Shown: positions 1 through 7,644 of the stretch, piece after piece
How the letters are laid out: each line of letters opens with the position of its first letter
Position numbering within the stretch: position 1 is the first letter of the stretch
DNA from: an uncultured Collinsella sp.
GTDB lineage: Bacteria; Actinomycetota; Coriobacteriia; Coriobacteriales; Coriobacteriaceae
Length of the DNA stretch: 18,226 bases
Assembly: GCA_902470835.1 (NCBI GenBank)
Contig: CABRHR010000036.1
Location: 1 to 18,226 of the forward strand
Direction: 5' to 3'
Program-made: the position numbers and the translations under genes
The notes under the pieces: generated by a model
What the model was told of the DNA's origin: nothing
Databases searched by the model: none
Seen by the model: the letters and a program-made list of their open reading frames with translations, nothing else

Positions 1-16
1 TGTGTATAAGAGACAG
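1..16. other. Nextera transposon adapter remnant
   Basis: The first 16 bases match the 3' part of the Nextera mosaic end agatgtgtataagagacag exactly. This is library adapter, not genome. Any reading frame that begins here, such as the GTG at position 2, is artificial for its first five codons. Confidence 0.97.
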
Positions 17-430
17 GTGCGCCTGGTCGTGGGCGTCGACTTTGGCGGGCGCGAGGGGCTGTGTCTGGTGGGCGGCGCCGCTTCCGCGCTTGCCGCCACG
101 GGCCTGGGACTCTTTGTGGGCACACTTCCCGTTAAGGGCGGCAAGGCGTCCAAGTCCGGCATCCTCACGGGCTTTGCTACCACGTGCGCCCTGTTCGCCG
201 GCCTCTACGGCGAGCCGGCGATGGCGCTTGCCGACGACGTCGCCCGCGCCTGCCCGGCCGAGTGCTGGTTCAACCCCGTCAAGCTCATCTGCGACATGTT
301 CAATCGCCTGTATTTCTTTGAGGACCTGGGGCCCTTCGCTGTTCGCGCGGGCGCGCTCGTCCTGATGGCCCTGGTGTTTGTCGCCGCCGCTACGCTGATC
401 TTTGGAAGGAGTCGCTATGAGCACCTTTAA
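17..430 (+). CDS. ABC-2 type transporter permease, C-terminal fragment
   Basis: This is the 3' part of a membrane permease; its start lies outside the contig and the upstream bases are adapter. About 137 residues remain. Three hydrophobic segments are visible: one near the beginning (GLCLVGGAASALAATGLGLF), one after the SGILTGFATT segment, and a last helix just before the C-terminal FGRSRYEHL. The NPVKLICD-like stretch followed by a final helix and a basic RxRY tail is typical of ABC-2 (NatB/drug-exporter) permeases. It overlaps the next permease gene by 14 bases, so the two are probably translated together and form a heterodimeric channel. Their ATPase is presumably upstream of the window. 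The substrate cannot be told. Confidence 0.75.
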   Translation: MRLVVGVDFGGREGLCLVGGAASALAATGLGLFVGTLPVKGGKASKSGILTGFATTCALFAGLYGEPAMALADDVARACPAECWFNPVKLICDMFNRLYFFEDLGPFAVRAGALVLMALVFVAAATLIFGRSRYEHL

Positions 431-1622
431 GACCGCGCTTCGCATGGCGCTGGCGCACCCGTTCTACCTGCTCATCTATACGGTGTTCATCTCGCTCATG
501 GGCGTATTCATCGCGGCATCGGTGAGCTGGAACTCGTCGCAGCTCACCGAGTACAAGCCCTACGATGCCAACGTGATCGTGGTCGACCGCGACGACAGCG
601 ACCTTTCGCGTGCGCTTACCAAGCATCTGGGTTCGCGTTTTGAGCTGGTCACGGGCATCGGCGACGATACGTACGACCTTGCGGACGCGCTCTCCAAGAG
701 CAACAGCGCCAAGGGCAGCGCCGACTGCGTGTTCTTTATCCCGGAGGAGTTTGAGGACGACCTCGTTGCGGCTGCCCGCGCGGGGGAGGCCCTGCCCAAG
801 CTCGACGTGACCTACGGTTCCGGCACCATGGCGGCGGCGCTTTCGTCTGCCGAGGCCTCGCGCTGGATCTCGCTCGCGGGCGCTGCGGCGGCGCTTGAGC
901 CCGCTGCTTCTAACGGCGACGTTGCCAAGGCCGCCGAGCATGCCGCTGCAAAGCGTGCCGAGGTCGAGATCGAGCAGGTTAAGGTCGACTCGACTGCCGC
1001 CGCTACGCTCGAGTCGTACTTCAACTTTGGCGCGTACGCGATTATCTCGTCGGTCATCGTATCGGTGGGGTTGGTGTTCTCGGGCATGAACGAGCCCGAG
1101 CGCGTGCGTCGTATGGATGCCGGCCCGGTCTCCGAGCGCCAGCGCTCGCTTGCCGTGTTCGCGGCTGCCGCAGTGCTCACCGTCTGCATCTGGTTTGTGT
1201 CGAGCATGATGGGTGTCGTGGGCTTTGCCGGTGCGGTCGCCGAGGTCGGCGTGGGCCGTGTGTGCCTGGCGCTGGCAGCGACGTTTGCCCTGGCGTGCAC
1301 GCCGCTGGCCGTTGGCTTTGCCCTTTCGAGCCTGGGTGCGCGCGAGGAGCTGCTCAACGGTGTGGGCAACCTGCTTGGCATGCTCATGACGTTTTTGGGC
1401 GGCGCCTGGATGCCGCTGTCGCTGATGGGCCCGGCCGTGCAGACCGCGGCGCACTTTGTGCCGACATATTGGGTGAACGATGCGATCGGCAAGGCGCTTG
1501 CCTCGGACCTGACGTCTGCCGTGCTGGGCGACATCGCCTGCGACCTGGGCGTCACGGTACTTTTCGCCGCCGCCATTGCCGCCGTAGGCCTGGCTCTCGC
1601 ACGCGCCAAATCCCGCGCCTAG
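417..1622 (+). CDS. ABC-2 type transporter permease
   Basis: This is a complete membrane protein of 401 residues. The start is the ATG at 417, preceded by GGAAGGA with a 6-base spacer; a TTG at 402 is in frame but has no better site. The topology fits the ABC-2 family: one N-terminal helix (about residues 16-37), an extracellular domain of about 170 residues with an Ala/Glu-rich helical stretch, then about five helices from about residue 200 to the end, including SVGLVFSG and LGGAWMPL. It overlaps the partial permease upstream, so the two probably form one exporter. Family homologues export drugs, peptides or cell-surface molecules; nothing here fixes the substrate. Confidence 0.75.
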   Translation: MSTFKTALRMALAHPFYLLIYTVFISLMGVFIAASVSWNSSQLTEYKPYDANVIVVDRDDSDLSRALTKHLGSRFELVTGIGDDTYDLADALSKSNSAKGSADCVFFIPEEFEDDLVAAARAGEALPKLDVTYGSGTMAAALSSAEASRWISLAGAAAALEPAASNGDVAKAAEHAAAKRAEVEIEQVKVDSTAAATLESYFNFGAYAIISSVIVSVGLVFSGMNEPERVRRMDAGPVSERQRSLAVFAAAAVLTVCIWFVSSMMGVVGFAGAVAEVGVGRVCLALAATFALACTPLAVGFALSSLGAREELLNGVGNLLGMLMTFLGGAWMPLSLMGPAVQTAAHFVPTYWVNDAIGKALASDLTSAVLGDIACDLGVTVLFAAAIAAVGLALARAKSRA

Positions 1623-1703
1623 TCTGAAATAAATCCTAGGCCTCGCCCCAAAATAGTTCGCCAAGGTTTACTATTAGGCTCATAAAGTAGTACAAGGCTA
1701 ACA
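1623..1703 (+). promoter_or_regulatory. AT-richer gap with possible promoter/operator
   Basis: This 81-bp gap separates the ABC-2 pair from the next ABC cluster and is visibly richer in A/T than its surroundings. It holds a short inverted repeat, TACTA (1669-1673) and TAGTA (1688-1692), and -10-like hexamers (TATTAG at 1672, TAAAGT at 1683). No -35 at a good distance was found. A promoter for the downstream cluster is likely by position only. Confidence 0.3.
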
Positions 1704-2429
1704 ATGGGGGATACCATGGCAACGCAGGAAGCCTACGTCCAGGTTAAGGATCTCAAAAAGCACTACGGCGACGGTGATGCGCGCCTGACGGTACTCGATG
1801 GCATCGACACGTCCATCAACCGCGGCGAGATCTGCGTCATGCTGGGGCCCTCGGGCTCGGGCAAGTCGACGTTTCTCAACCTGATCGGCGGCCTGGAGGA
1901 TGCCGACGGCGGCTCCATCATGGTGGACGGCTGCGACCTCACCACGCTCAACGCCGGCGAGCTGGGCGAGTATCGCCGCCGTGAGCTGGGCTTTGTCTTC
2001 CAGTTCTACAACCTGGTGCCCGACCTCACCATCAAGGAAAACATCGAGGTCACGGCGCACCTGTCCAAAAACCCGCTCAATGTCGACGACCTGCTGCGTT
2101 CGCTGGGCCTCTACGAGCACCGCAACAAGTTTCCGCGCCAGGTCTCAGGCGGTCAGCAGCAGCGCTGCGCCATCGGCCGCGCACTCGTCAAAAACCCGGG
2201 CCTGCTGCTGTGCGACGAGCCCACGGGCGCACTTGACTACAAGACGTCCAAGGAAATCTTGCAGCTCATGGAGGATGTCAACCGCACCTACGGCTGCACC
2301 ATCATCATCGTCACGCACAACGCCGCCATCGCTCGCATGGCCAACCGCGTGCTGCGCCTGCGCGACGGGCGCATCGTCGAGGATGAGCTCAACGAGTCGC
2401 CCGTCGCGGCCGCCGAGCTCGATTGGTAG
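1704..2429 (+). CDS. ABC transporter ATP-binding protein, MacB/LolD-like
   Basis: This is a cytoplasmic ATPase that powers the adjoining FtsX-type permease. Of 241 residues, the motifs in order are Walker A GPSGSGKST (48-56), the Q-loop in FVFQFYNL, signature SGGQQQR (about 148), Walker B LLLCDEPTGALD (about 165-177) and the H-loop in VTHN. The VFQFYNLVPDLTIKENI segment is typical of the MacB/LolD/FtsE group rather than drug exporters with fused membrane domains. The start is uncertain: ATG 1704 has AAGG six bases upstream, and ATG 1716 has GGGGGA four bases upstream. The permease gene begins 8 bases after the stop. Homologues act in lipoprotein trafficking, peptide resistance or cell-envelope stress. 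Confidence 0.9.
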   Translation: MGDTMATQEAYVQVKDLKKHYGDGDARLTVLDGIDTSINRGEICVMLGPSGSGKSTFLNLIGGLEDADGGSIMVDGCDLTTLNAGELGEYRRRELGFVFQFYNLVPDLTIKENIEVTAHLSKNPLNVDDLLRSLGLYEHRNKFPRQVSGGQQQRCAIGRALVKNPGLLLCDEPTGALDYKTSKEILQLMEDVNRTYGCTIIIVTHNAAIARMANRVLRLRDGRIVEDELNESPVAAAELDW

Positions 2430-2437
2430 GCGGCGCC

Positions 2438-5104
2438 ATGACACCTCTCGCAAAACGTCTCCCGCGCGAGCTGCGCCGCAATATCGGCAAGTACCTGGGC
2501 ATCTTTTTGCTTATGTGCGGAAGCATCGCCCTTACCTCGGGCTTTTTGCTCGCGGCGCATTCCATCGGTTGCCTTATCGACGACATGCGCGATGCGTACA
2601 CGATTGAGGACGGCCGCGTGACCACCTCCTTTGAGGCCACTAAAGACCAGCTCAAGGCCGCCGAGGACGCGGCCGACGACGTCGGCGGCGTCACGCTCTA
2701 CAAGAATTTCTCCATCGACGCCATCATCAAAAAGACCGCCGGCGACGACGGCACCAAGCGCACACTGCGCACCTATACGCACCGCACCAAGGTCGATATC
2801 GCGTCCTACTGTGAGGGCAAGGAACCCAAGGCGGATGACGAGGTGGCCATCGACCGTGTCTTTGCCACCAATAACGACCTCGCCATGGGCGATAAGGTCG
2901 AGCTTGAAGGCCGCACCTACACCATCTGCGGCATCATGACCCAGCCCGATAGCCAGGCGCTGTTCCTCAACAATTCGGACTTTACGGTGAACACCATCAC
3001 CTATGGCGTGGCCGAGGTCACCGACGCCGGCTTTGCCGCGCTCGAGGATGCCGGCGGCGCGCCTGCCTACACCTACTCCTTCACCTTTACCGATCGCGAT
3101 CTCTCCACCGCAGACCGCATCGACGCCGAGCAAGATATGGTCGAGGCGCTGACCGATGCCGATGCACGCGTGGACGATCTGATCGATGCCGATTCCAATC
3201 AGGGCATTGGCTATGCGCGCGACGACGTAGACGGCGACTCCATGATGTGGATGACGCTGCTCGACATCATCATCGTGATCATGGCGTTTGTCTTTGTGGT
3301 CCTTACCGACGCCACCATCGAGGAGGAGAGCGCCATCATCGGCACGCTGCTCGCCAGCGGCTATCGTCGACGCGAGATCGTGCTGCACTACCTTGCGCTT
3401 CCCGCCATCGTGGGCGTGGTCGCGGCGCTTTTGGGCACTGCGCTCGGCGTTGTGTTCTTTACTGAGCCCATGCGCAGCCTCTATTACGGTTCGTACAGCC
3501 TGCCGCCCTTCCAGGTGTACTGGAGCTGGGAGATCTTTGTGAAGTGCGCCGTGGTTCCCGCCGCCGCGCTCATCCTCATCACGCTGGTGGGTCTGCTTCG
3601 CAAGATGGGCAAGACGCCGTTGCAGTTCCTTCGTCACGAGGCGAGTGGCAAATCGGGCACCAAGCGCGGCCTGCAGCTGCCGGAGCGCATGGGCTTTGTT
3701 TCCCGCTTCCGCCTGCGTATCTTCCTGCGCAATCTGGGCAACTTCGCCACGCTCTTCGTGGGCATCGCGTTTGCCTCGCTGCTACTGCTCTTTGGCCTGG
3801 CGATTCTGCCCACGATGACGCACTATGCGGACAACCTCGAGACAAGCCTGGTCGCCGAGCATCAGTACACGCTCAAGGCGCCGCTGGAGCTCGAGGGCAC
3901 CGCCGAGGAGCGCGAGCAGTGGTCGGCGCTCGAGCGCCTGCAGTCGGTTGACGGCGCGCTGCTTTCTGCCGCCCGGGATGCCGATGACGAGCTTGACGAC
4001 GCGGCCGATGCGGCGCAGGCGGCAGCCGATGCCGCGACCAGCGCTCCGTCTGCCGAGAGCCTGGCCGCGGCGCAGGACGCGCTTGCCAAGGTCCAGGATA
4101 AGAAGGATGCGCTCTACGCGTGCCTTGACGATCTTGCCGATGCCCTCGGCTGCGACCGCGACGAGGCTATCGACCTGATCGACAAGGCCTCTAAGATCGA
4201 CACCGACAACGACGACATTCACCCGGTTAACACGATCGACAACGGCGCGGGCGCAATCGCACAGGCCGAGAAATACGCTGTTTACCAGCTGCAATACGAT
4301 CGCGGCGACGGAAATGGCGAGGAGACGATTTCTGTTTACGGCATTTCATCCGATTCGCGCTATTGGAAAGACCTCAACGTCGGCGACGGCCGTGTCGTCT
4401 TTGGCGGCGGTCTGCTCGATAAGTTTGGCTGGAGCGAGGGTCAGAAGGTCACGCTTCGCGACAAGTACGAGGGGGAGCATTATTCCTTTGAGTACGAGGG
4501 CAAGGACTGCACCTGGGGCTCCAAGTCGGACATGAATATCTACATGAGCATCGACGACTTTAACGAGCTGTTCGACAACGACGCCGCCTACTTTAACGGC
4601 TATGTGAGCGACGAGAAGCTCGACCTCGATGCTCGCTACTTTGCCGGCGACACCACGCCCGACGACATGCGGGCCGTGGGCGACCAATTCATCGGCATGA
4701 TGAGCAAAATGATCGGAATGATGATCGGGCTCGCGGTGTTCATCTTCCTGCTGTTTATGTACCTGCTGACCAAGGCGGTGATCGACCACAGCGCCCGTTC
4801 GATCAGCTACATGAAAGTCTTTGGCTATCGCGATAGCGAGATCTCGCATCTGTACATCCGCTCGATCACGCTGTGCGTGGCGGCGTCGCTCGTGCTGAGC
4901 CTGCCGGTCATTATTGGCTCGCTCACGGCCATCTTCCGCTCGATGCTGCTCGCCTACAACGGCAATATCGAGATCTACGTGCCCGCTTGGTCCATGGCGG
5001 CGTGCGTGGGCATTGGCTTTGTGACCTACCTGGTCGTGGCGCTGCTGCACACGCGCTCCATCAAGCGCGTGAGCCTCTCCGAGGCGCTGAAGGTCCAGGA
5101 ATAG
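2438..5104 (+). CDS. FtsX/MacB-type ABC transporter permease
   Basis: This is a membrane subunit of 888 residues. The start is the ATG at 2438, with AGGCGG four bases before it. An N-terminal helix (about 17-40) is followed by a large extracellular domain. A first FtsX unit follows (about 268-390; TM helix, then TIEEESAIIGTLLASGYRR). Another helix (about 434-457) precedes a second extracellular domain that begins with an Asp/Ala-rich helical, probably coiled-coil stretch (about 511-588). A second FtsX unit ends the protein (about 750-888, with the typical YMKVFGYRDSEI coupling-helix segment). Two FtsX repeats with long ectodomains are normal for Gram-positive MacB-like exporters, which often handle antimicrobial peptides or envelope lipids. 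It is in an operon with the ATPase and followed after 8 bases by a methyltransferase. The substrate is unknown. Confidence 0.9.
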   Translation: MTPLAKRLPRELRRNIGKYLGIFLLMCGSIALTSGFLLAAHSIGCLIDDMRDAYTIEDGRVTTSFEATKDQLKAAEDAADDVGGVTLYKNFSIDAIIKKTAGDDGTKRTLRTYTHRTKVDIASYCEGKEPKADDEVAIDRVFATNNDLAMGDKVELEGRTYTICGIMTQPDSQALFLNNSDFTVNTITYGVAEVTDAGFAALEDAGGAPAYTYSFTFTDRDLSTADRIDAEQDMVEALTDADARVDDLIDADSNQGIGYARDDVDGDSMMWMTLLDIIIVIMAFVFVVLTDATIEEESAIIGTLLASGYRRREIVLHYLALPAIVGVVAALLGTALGVVFFTEPMRSLYYGSYSLPPFQVYWSWEIFVKCAVVPAAALILITLVGLLRKMGKTPLQFLRHEASGKSGTKRGLQLPERMGFVSRFRLRIFLRNLGNFATLFVGIAFASLLLLFGLAILPTMTHYADNLETSLVAEHQYTLKAPLELEGTAEEREQWSALERLQSVDGALLSAARDADDELDDAADAAQAAADAATSAPSAESLAAAQDALAKVQDKKDALYACLDDLADALGCDRDEAIDLIDKASKIDTDNDDIHPVNTIDNGAGAIAQAEKYAVYQLQYDRGDGNGEETISVYGISSDSRYWKDLNVGDGRVVFGGGLLDKFGWSEGQKVTLRDKYEGEHYSFEYEGKDCTWGSKSDMNIYMSIDDFNELFDNDAAYFNGYVSDEKLDLDARYFAGDTTPDDMRAVGDQFIGMMSKMIGMMIGLAVFIFLLFMYLLTKAVIDHSARSISYMKVFGYRDSEISHLYIRSITLCVAASLVLSLPVIIGSLTAIFRSMLLAYNGNIEIYVPAWSMAACVGIGFVTYLVVALLHTRSIKRVSLSEALKVQE

Positions 5105-5112
5105 GAGGGCTC

Positions 5113-5760
5113 ATGGCCAGATCGGCAGAAGAGCTCAAGCAGCTTTCCGTCAAAGAGTTCACCGAGGCGGCGAAGATCTACGAGTCCGGCCATGCCGGGA
5201 TCTACGAGATGTGCAAGGACGACTATCCGCAGATGCTCGAGGAGCTCGCGCTCGAGCCGTTCGAGGACGTGCTCGACGTGGGCTGCGGAACCGGAGCAGT
5301 CCTGGAGCTGCTGCACGGGGAATACCCGGGCAAGTACCTGACGGGGCTCGACCTCACGCCCAAAATGATCGAGGCGGCACGCGCCAAGCAGCTCGGGAAC
5401 GTCCGCTTCGTCGTCGGGGACGCCGAAGCCCTGCCCTTCGAGCCGCAAAGCTTCGACGCCGTGCTCTGCTCCAACAGTTTCCATCACTATCCGCACCCCG
5501 AGAGGTTCTTCGCCGAGGCGGCCCGAGTCCTGCGCCCCGGCGGGCGCCTGATTCTCCGCGACTACACGTCGAGCGACTTCGTGGTATGGCTCATGAACAC
5601 CTTTGAGCTGCCGTTGGCGCGCCTCGCAGGCCACGGCGATGTCCGGATCTGCAAGGTGTCCGAGCTTCGTGCGCTCGCCGAGAGCGCCGGATTCCTCCTG
5701 CTCAAGCTCGAGGCGCAGAAAGGCTTCCGCGCCCACCTGGTTGCGCGCAAGCCCTCCTAG
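5113..5760 (+). CDS. class I SAM-dependent methyltransferase
   Basis: This soluble protein of 215 residues has the Rossmann-type SAM fold. Motif I is VLDVGCGTGAVLE (about 53-65), the acidic residue after strand 2 is in GLDLTPKMIEAAR, motif II is GDAEALPFEPQSFDAVLCS, and post-II is RVLRPGGRLIL. This is the Methyltransf_11/UbiE-like pattern seen for small-molecule methylation; the acceptor is not predictable. The start is ATG 5113 behind a perfect GGAGGG; a longer in-frame reading upstream lies inside the permease gene and is rejected. It follows the permease by 8 bases, so it is cotranscribed. Glycine codons are unusual by hand count: 7 GGC, 6 GGG and 3 GGA, against about 19 GGC, 3 GGG, 2 GGT and no GGA in the ATPase gene. 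That hints at a different origin. Confidence 0.88.
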   Translation: MARSAEELKQLSVKEFTEAAKIYESGHAGIYEMCKDDYPQMLEELALEPFEDVLDVGCGTGAVLELLHGEYPGKYLTGLDLTPKMIEAARAKQLGNVRFVVGDAEALPFEPQSFDAVLCSNSFHHYPHPERFFAEAARVLRPGGRLILRDYTSSDFVVWLMNTFELPLARLAGHGDVRICKVSELRALAESAGFLLLKLEAQKGFRAHLVARKPS

Positions 5761-5773
5761 GCCGACCACATTT

Positions 5774-5795
5774 TGGGACGGGGGATTTCGTCCCA
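5774..5795 (+). terminator. Short hairpin after methyltransferase gene
   Basis: The arms TGGGACG (5774-5780) and CGTCCCA (5789-5795) form a 7-bp stem with an 8-base loop, 13 bases after the stop codon. There is no following T tract, only TTTCC ten bases further on, so termination is uncertain. Confidence 0.4.
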
Positions 5796-5808
5796 CGCGA
5801 CGCCTTTC

Positions 5809-5888
5809 CTACCAGATGCCGATGACGTGCTGCATGCCCAGACTCACGCAGGCGATGGCGACCCAGCAGCAGGCACCCAGCAAGAGTG
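5809..5888 (-). pseudogene. 3' remnant of a membrane-protein gene
   Basis: Read on the minus strand, the 80 bases just before the repeat element encode about 26 strongly hydrophobic residues that end with SLGMQHVIGIW and a TAG stop (5811-5809). The composition is that of a final transmembrane helix. The frame has no start of its own and meets a TGA within the repeat at its upstream end. The simplest reading is the tail of a gene destroyed by insertion or deletion at the repeat. The family is not recognised, and a chance hydrophobic frame is possible. Confidence 0.35.
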
Positions 5889-6092
5889 GTCATTGGGGAC
5901 AGACTTAAATGACTAGTCATCGGGGGCAGTCTTTGCCGATTCGCCGGCTCGCCGGCCGGGCTGGCGAGGACTGTTCCCGGCTGCCGGCAGAAAAGGAATG
6001 TCCCTAACTGCCGGGTGGCGAGGCACTCATTTAAGTCCGTCCCCAATGAGTGGTTTCAGTCATTTAAGTCTGTCCCCAATGAGTAGTCATTT
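5889..6092. repeat. MITE/REP-like element with 25-bp inverted ends
   Basis: The left arm (5890-5914) and right arm (6058-6082) are perfect 25-bp inverted copies; their core reads TTAAGTCTGTCCCCAATGA on the right. A second right-hand copy lies at 6028-6050, 33 bp before the outer one, with one difference over 23 bases. A degenerate second left copy is at 5917-5939. The centre (about 5936-6023) is very GC-rich, with internal palindromes such as GCCGGCCGG and CTGCCGGCAG. No transposase is encoded, so it would have to be mobilised from elsewhere. This is the larger part of a 427-bp stretch without an intact gene (5761-6187). Confidence 0.75.
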
Positions 6093-6114
6093 ACCCAACG
6101 ACTAGGTTTCGCGC

Positions 6115-6145
6115 TTGACTTCGACCCCACTCCAATGGGTACCAT
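6115..6145 (+). promoter_or_regulatory. Candidate promoter of the DUF362 gene
   Basis: TTGACT (6115-6120) is a good -35, and TACCAT (6140-6145) a fair -10, at a rather long 19-bp spacing. It lies just beyond the repeat element and 42 bp before the start codon, the expected place for the DUF362 gene's own promoter. Confidence 0.4.
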
Positions 6146-6187
6146 CTCCTATGTCTGTAACGCCATATAGACCGAGGGGATAGATCT

Positions 6188-7393
6188 ATGACCGCAGCCG
6201 CACCCGCCGCACCCGCCAAGGTGTACTTTACGAACCTGCGCACGCATGCTCGCGAGAGCCAGCTCGACAAGCTCAAGCGCCTCATTCGCCGCGCCGGTAT
6301 TGAGCAGATCGACTTTGAGAACAAGTTCGTCGCCATCAAGATTCACTTTGGCGAGCTGGGCAACCTGAGCTTTTTGCGCCCCAACTACGCCCGCGCCGTC
6401 GCGGATGTCGTCAAGGAGCTGGGCGGCAAGCCCTTCCTCACCGACTGCAATACGCTCTATGTCGGTAGCCGCAAAAACGCGCTCGAGCACATCGATACCG
6501 CCTATCAGAACGGCTTTACCCCGTATGCCACGGGCTGCCAGATCATTATTGCCGACGGCCTCAAGGGTACCGACGAAGCGCTCGTCCCGGTCGAGGGCGG
6601 CGAGTACGTGCACGAGGCCAAGATCGGTCAGGCGCTCATGGATGCCGATATCGTGATCAGCCTCACCCACTTTAAGGGTCATGAGCAGGCCGGTTTTGGC
6701 GGCGCCATGAAGAACCTGGGCATGGGCGGCGGCAGCCGTGCCGGCAAGATGGAGCAGCATGCCGCCGGCAAGCCGAACGTCGCGGCCGAGCACTGCATTG
6801 GCTGCCGTGCCTGCGAAAAGATCTGCGCACACAACGCTATCTCGTTCGACGACACCCGCGAGCGCGAGCTTGCCAACGGCAACACCCGCACGGTCCACGT
6901 CGCTGCCATCGACCACGATCGCTGCGTGGGCTGCGGCCGCTGCATTGCGGCATGCAACCAGGACTGCATCAAGCCCGGCTATGACGCCGCGGCCGACGTG
7001 CTCAACTGCAAGATCGCCGAGTACACCAAGGCCGTCGTCGACGGCCGCCCGAGCTTCCACATCTCGCTTGCCATGGATATCAGCCCCAACTGCGATTGCC
7101 ATCCCGAAAACGACACACCTATCGTCAACGACATCGGCATGTTCGCGAGCTTCGACCCGGTCGCCATCGACCAGGCCTGCGCCGATGCCGTCATGGCGTC
7201 CGAGCCGCTGCCCAACACCGAGCTCACCGATAGCGCGGCCAAGATGGAGCATAACCACGAGCATCTGGAGGGCGAGCAGGCGCACGACCCCTTCTGCATT
7301 ACGCATCCCGACACCGACTGGCGCGTGTGCATCGCGCATGCCGAGAAGATCGGCTTGGGCACGAGCGAGTACGAGCTCATCGAGGTCAAGTAG
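6188..7393 (+). CDS. DUF362 / 4Fe-4S ferredoxin-domain protein
   Basis: This cytoplasmic protein of 401 residues probably binds iron-sulfur clusters. Residues about 10-190 form a DUF362 domain (KIHFGELGN at 51-59; SLTHFKGHEQAGFGGAMKNLGMG at 158-180). Two 4Fe-4S motifs follow: CxxCxxCxxxC at C203, C206, C209, C213 and again at C246, C249, C252, C256, with C260 nearby. The C-terminal part resumes the DUF362 fold (about 290-335, ISPNCDCHPENDTPIVNDIGMFASFDPVA). ATG 6188 has GAGGGG with an 8-base spacer. The family is widespread in anaerobes, but its reaction is unknown; an electron-transfer role is an inference from the clusters. It stands alone, between a repeat element and a convergent hydrolase gene. 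Confidence 0.9.
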   Translation: MTAAAPAAPAKVYFTNLRTHARESQLDKLKRLIRRAGIEQIDFENKFVAIKIHFGELGNLSFLRPNYARAVADVVKELGGKPFLTDCNTLYVGSRKNALEHIDTAYQNGFTPYATGCQIIIADGLKGTDEALVPVEGGEYVHEAKIGQALMDADIVISLTHFKGHEQAGFGGAMKNLGMGGGSRAGKMEQHAAGKPNVAAEHCIGCRACEKICAHNAISFDDTRERELANGNTRTVHVAAIDHDRCVGCGRCIAACNQDCIKPGYDAAADVLNCKIAEYTKAVVDGRPSFHISLAMDISPNCDCHPENDTPIVNDIGMFASFDPVAIDQACADAVMASEPLPNTELTDSAAKMEHNHEHLEGEQAHDPFCITHPDTDWRVCIAHAEKIGLGTSEYELIEVK

Positions 7394-7441
7394 CGCCTAT
7401 CTATTGGACAAAACAAGCGCTTTTGTAGCGCAACGTTAGCA

Positions 7442-7478
7442 AAAGCCGCCCGTGGGCACAGCGTCCACGGGCGGCTTT
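7442..7478. terminator. Strong hairpin between convergent genes
   Basis: A perfect 14-bp stem, AAAGCCGCCCGTGG (7442-7455) with CCACGGGCGGCTTT (7465-7478), closes a 9-base loop, 48 bases after the DUF362 stop. A-rich and T-ending arms suit termination in both directions, although the T tract is only three bases. Confidence 0.75.
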
Positions 7479-7479
7479 C

Positions 7480-7603
7480 CGGAAGTATGCGGCAAATTTC
7501 GAGACCGCCGAGCACACGACATTTTTTGGCAACAAAACCCCAGATAAATTGTTGGTAAAACTGCGGTCTGGTCGGCAGTTCTAGATTTTGCCGCATACTT
7601 CCG
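7480..7603. repeat. 124-bp element with 17-bp terminal inverted repeats
   Basis: CGGAAGTATGCGGCAAA (7480-7496) is repeated exactly in inverted orientation at 7587-7603. Inside, GACCGC (7503-7508) faces GCGGTC (7563-7568). The centre is A/T-richer than the genome and encodes nothing. The form suits a non-autonomous insertion (MITE) or a large structured RNA at the end of both transcripts. It begins two bases after the terminator hairpin. Confidence 0.6.
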
Positions 7604-7644
7604 AAAATAGGGGGTCAGATAAAGCCTAGGACGTTGCTTTTTGC

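Noticed and set aside
2..16. GTG start of the first permease gene
   Set aside because: These bases are Nextera adapter; the gene is truncated and its true start lies outside the window.
2288..3637. Long minus-strand frame opposite the FtsX-type permease
   Set aside because: Same artefact of high GC; the composition is not protein-like and the plus-strand gene is certain.
4873..5112. Upstream extension of the methyltransferase
   Set aside because: It would overlap the permease gene by over 200 bases, while ATG 5113 has a perfect GGAGGG.
5889..6092. CRISPR array from repeated ~23-base units
   Set aside because: Only four copies, in inverted pairs, with unequal and non-unique spacing and no cas genes.
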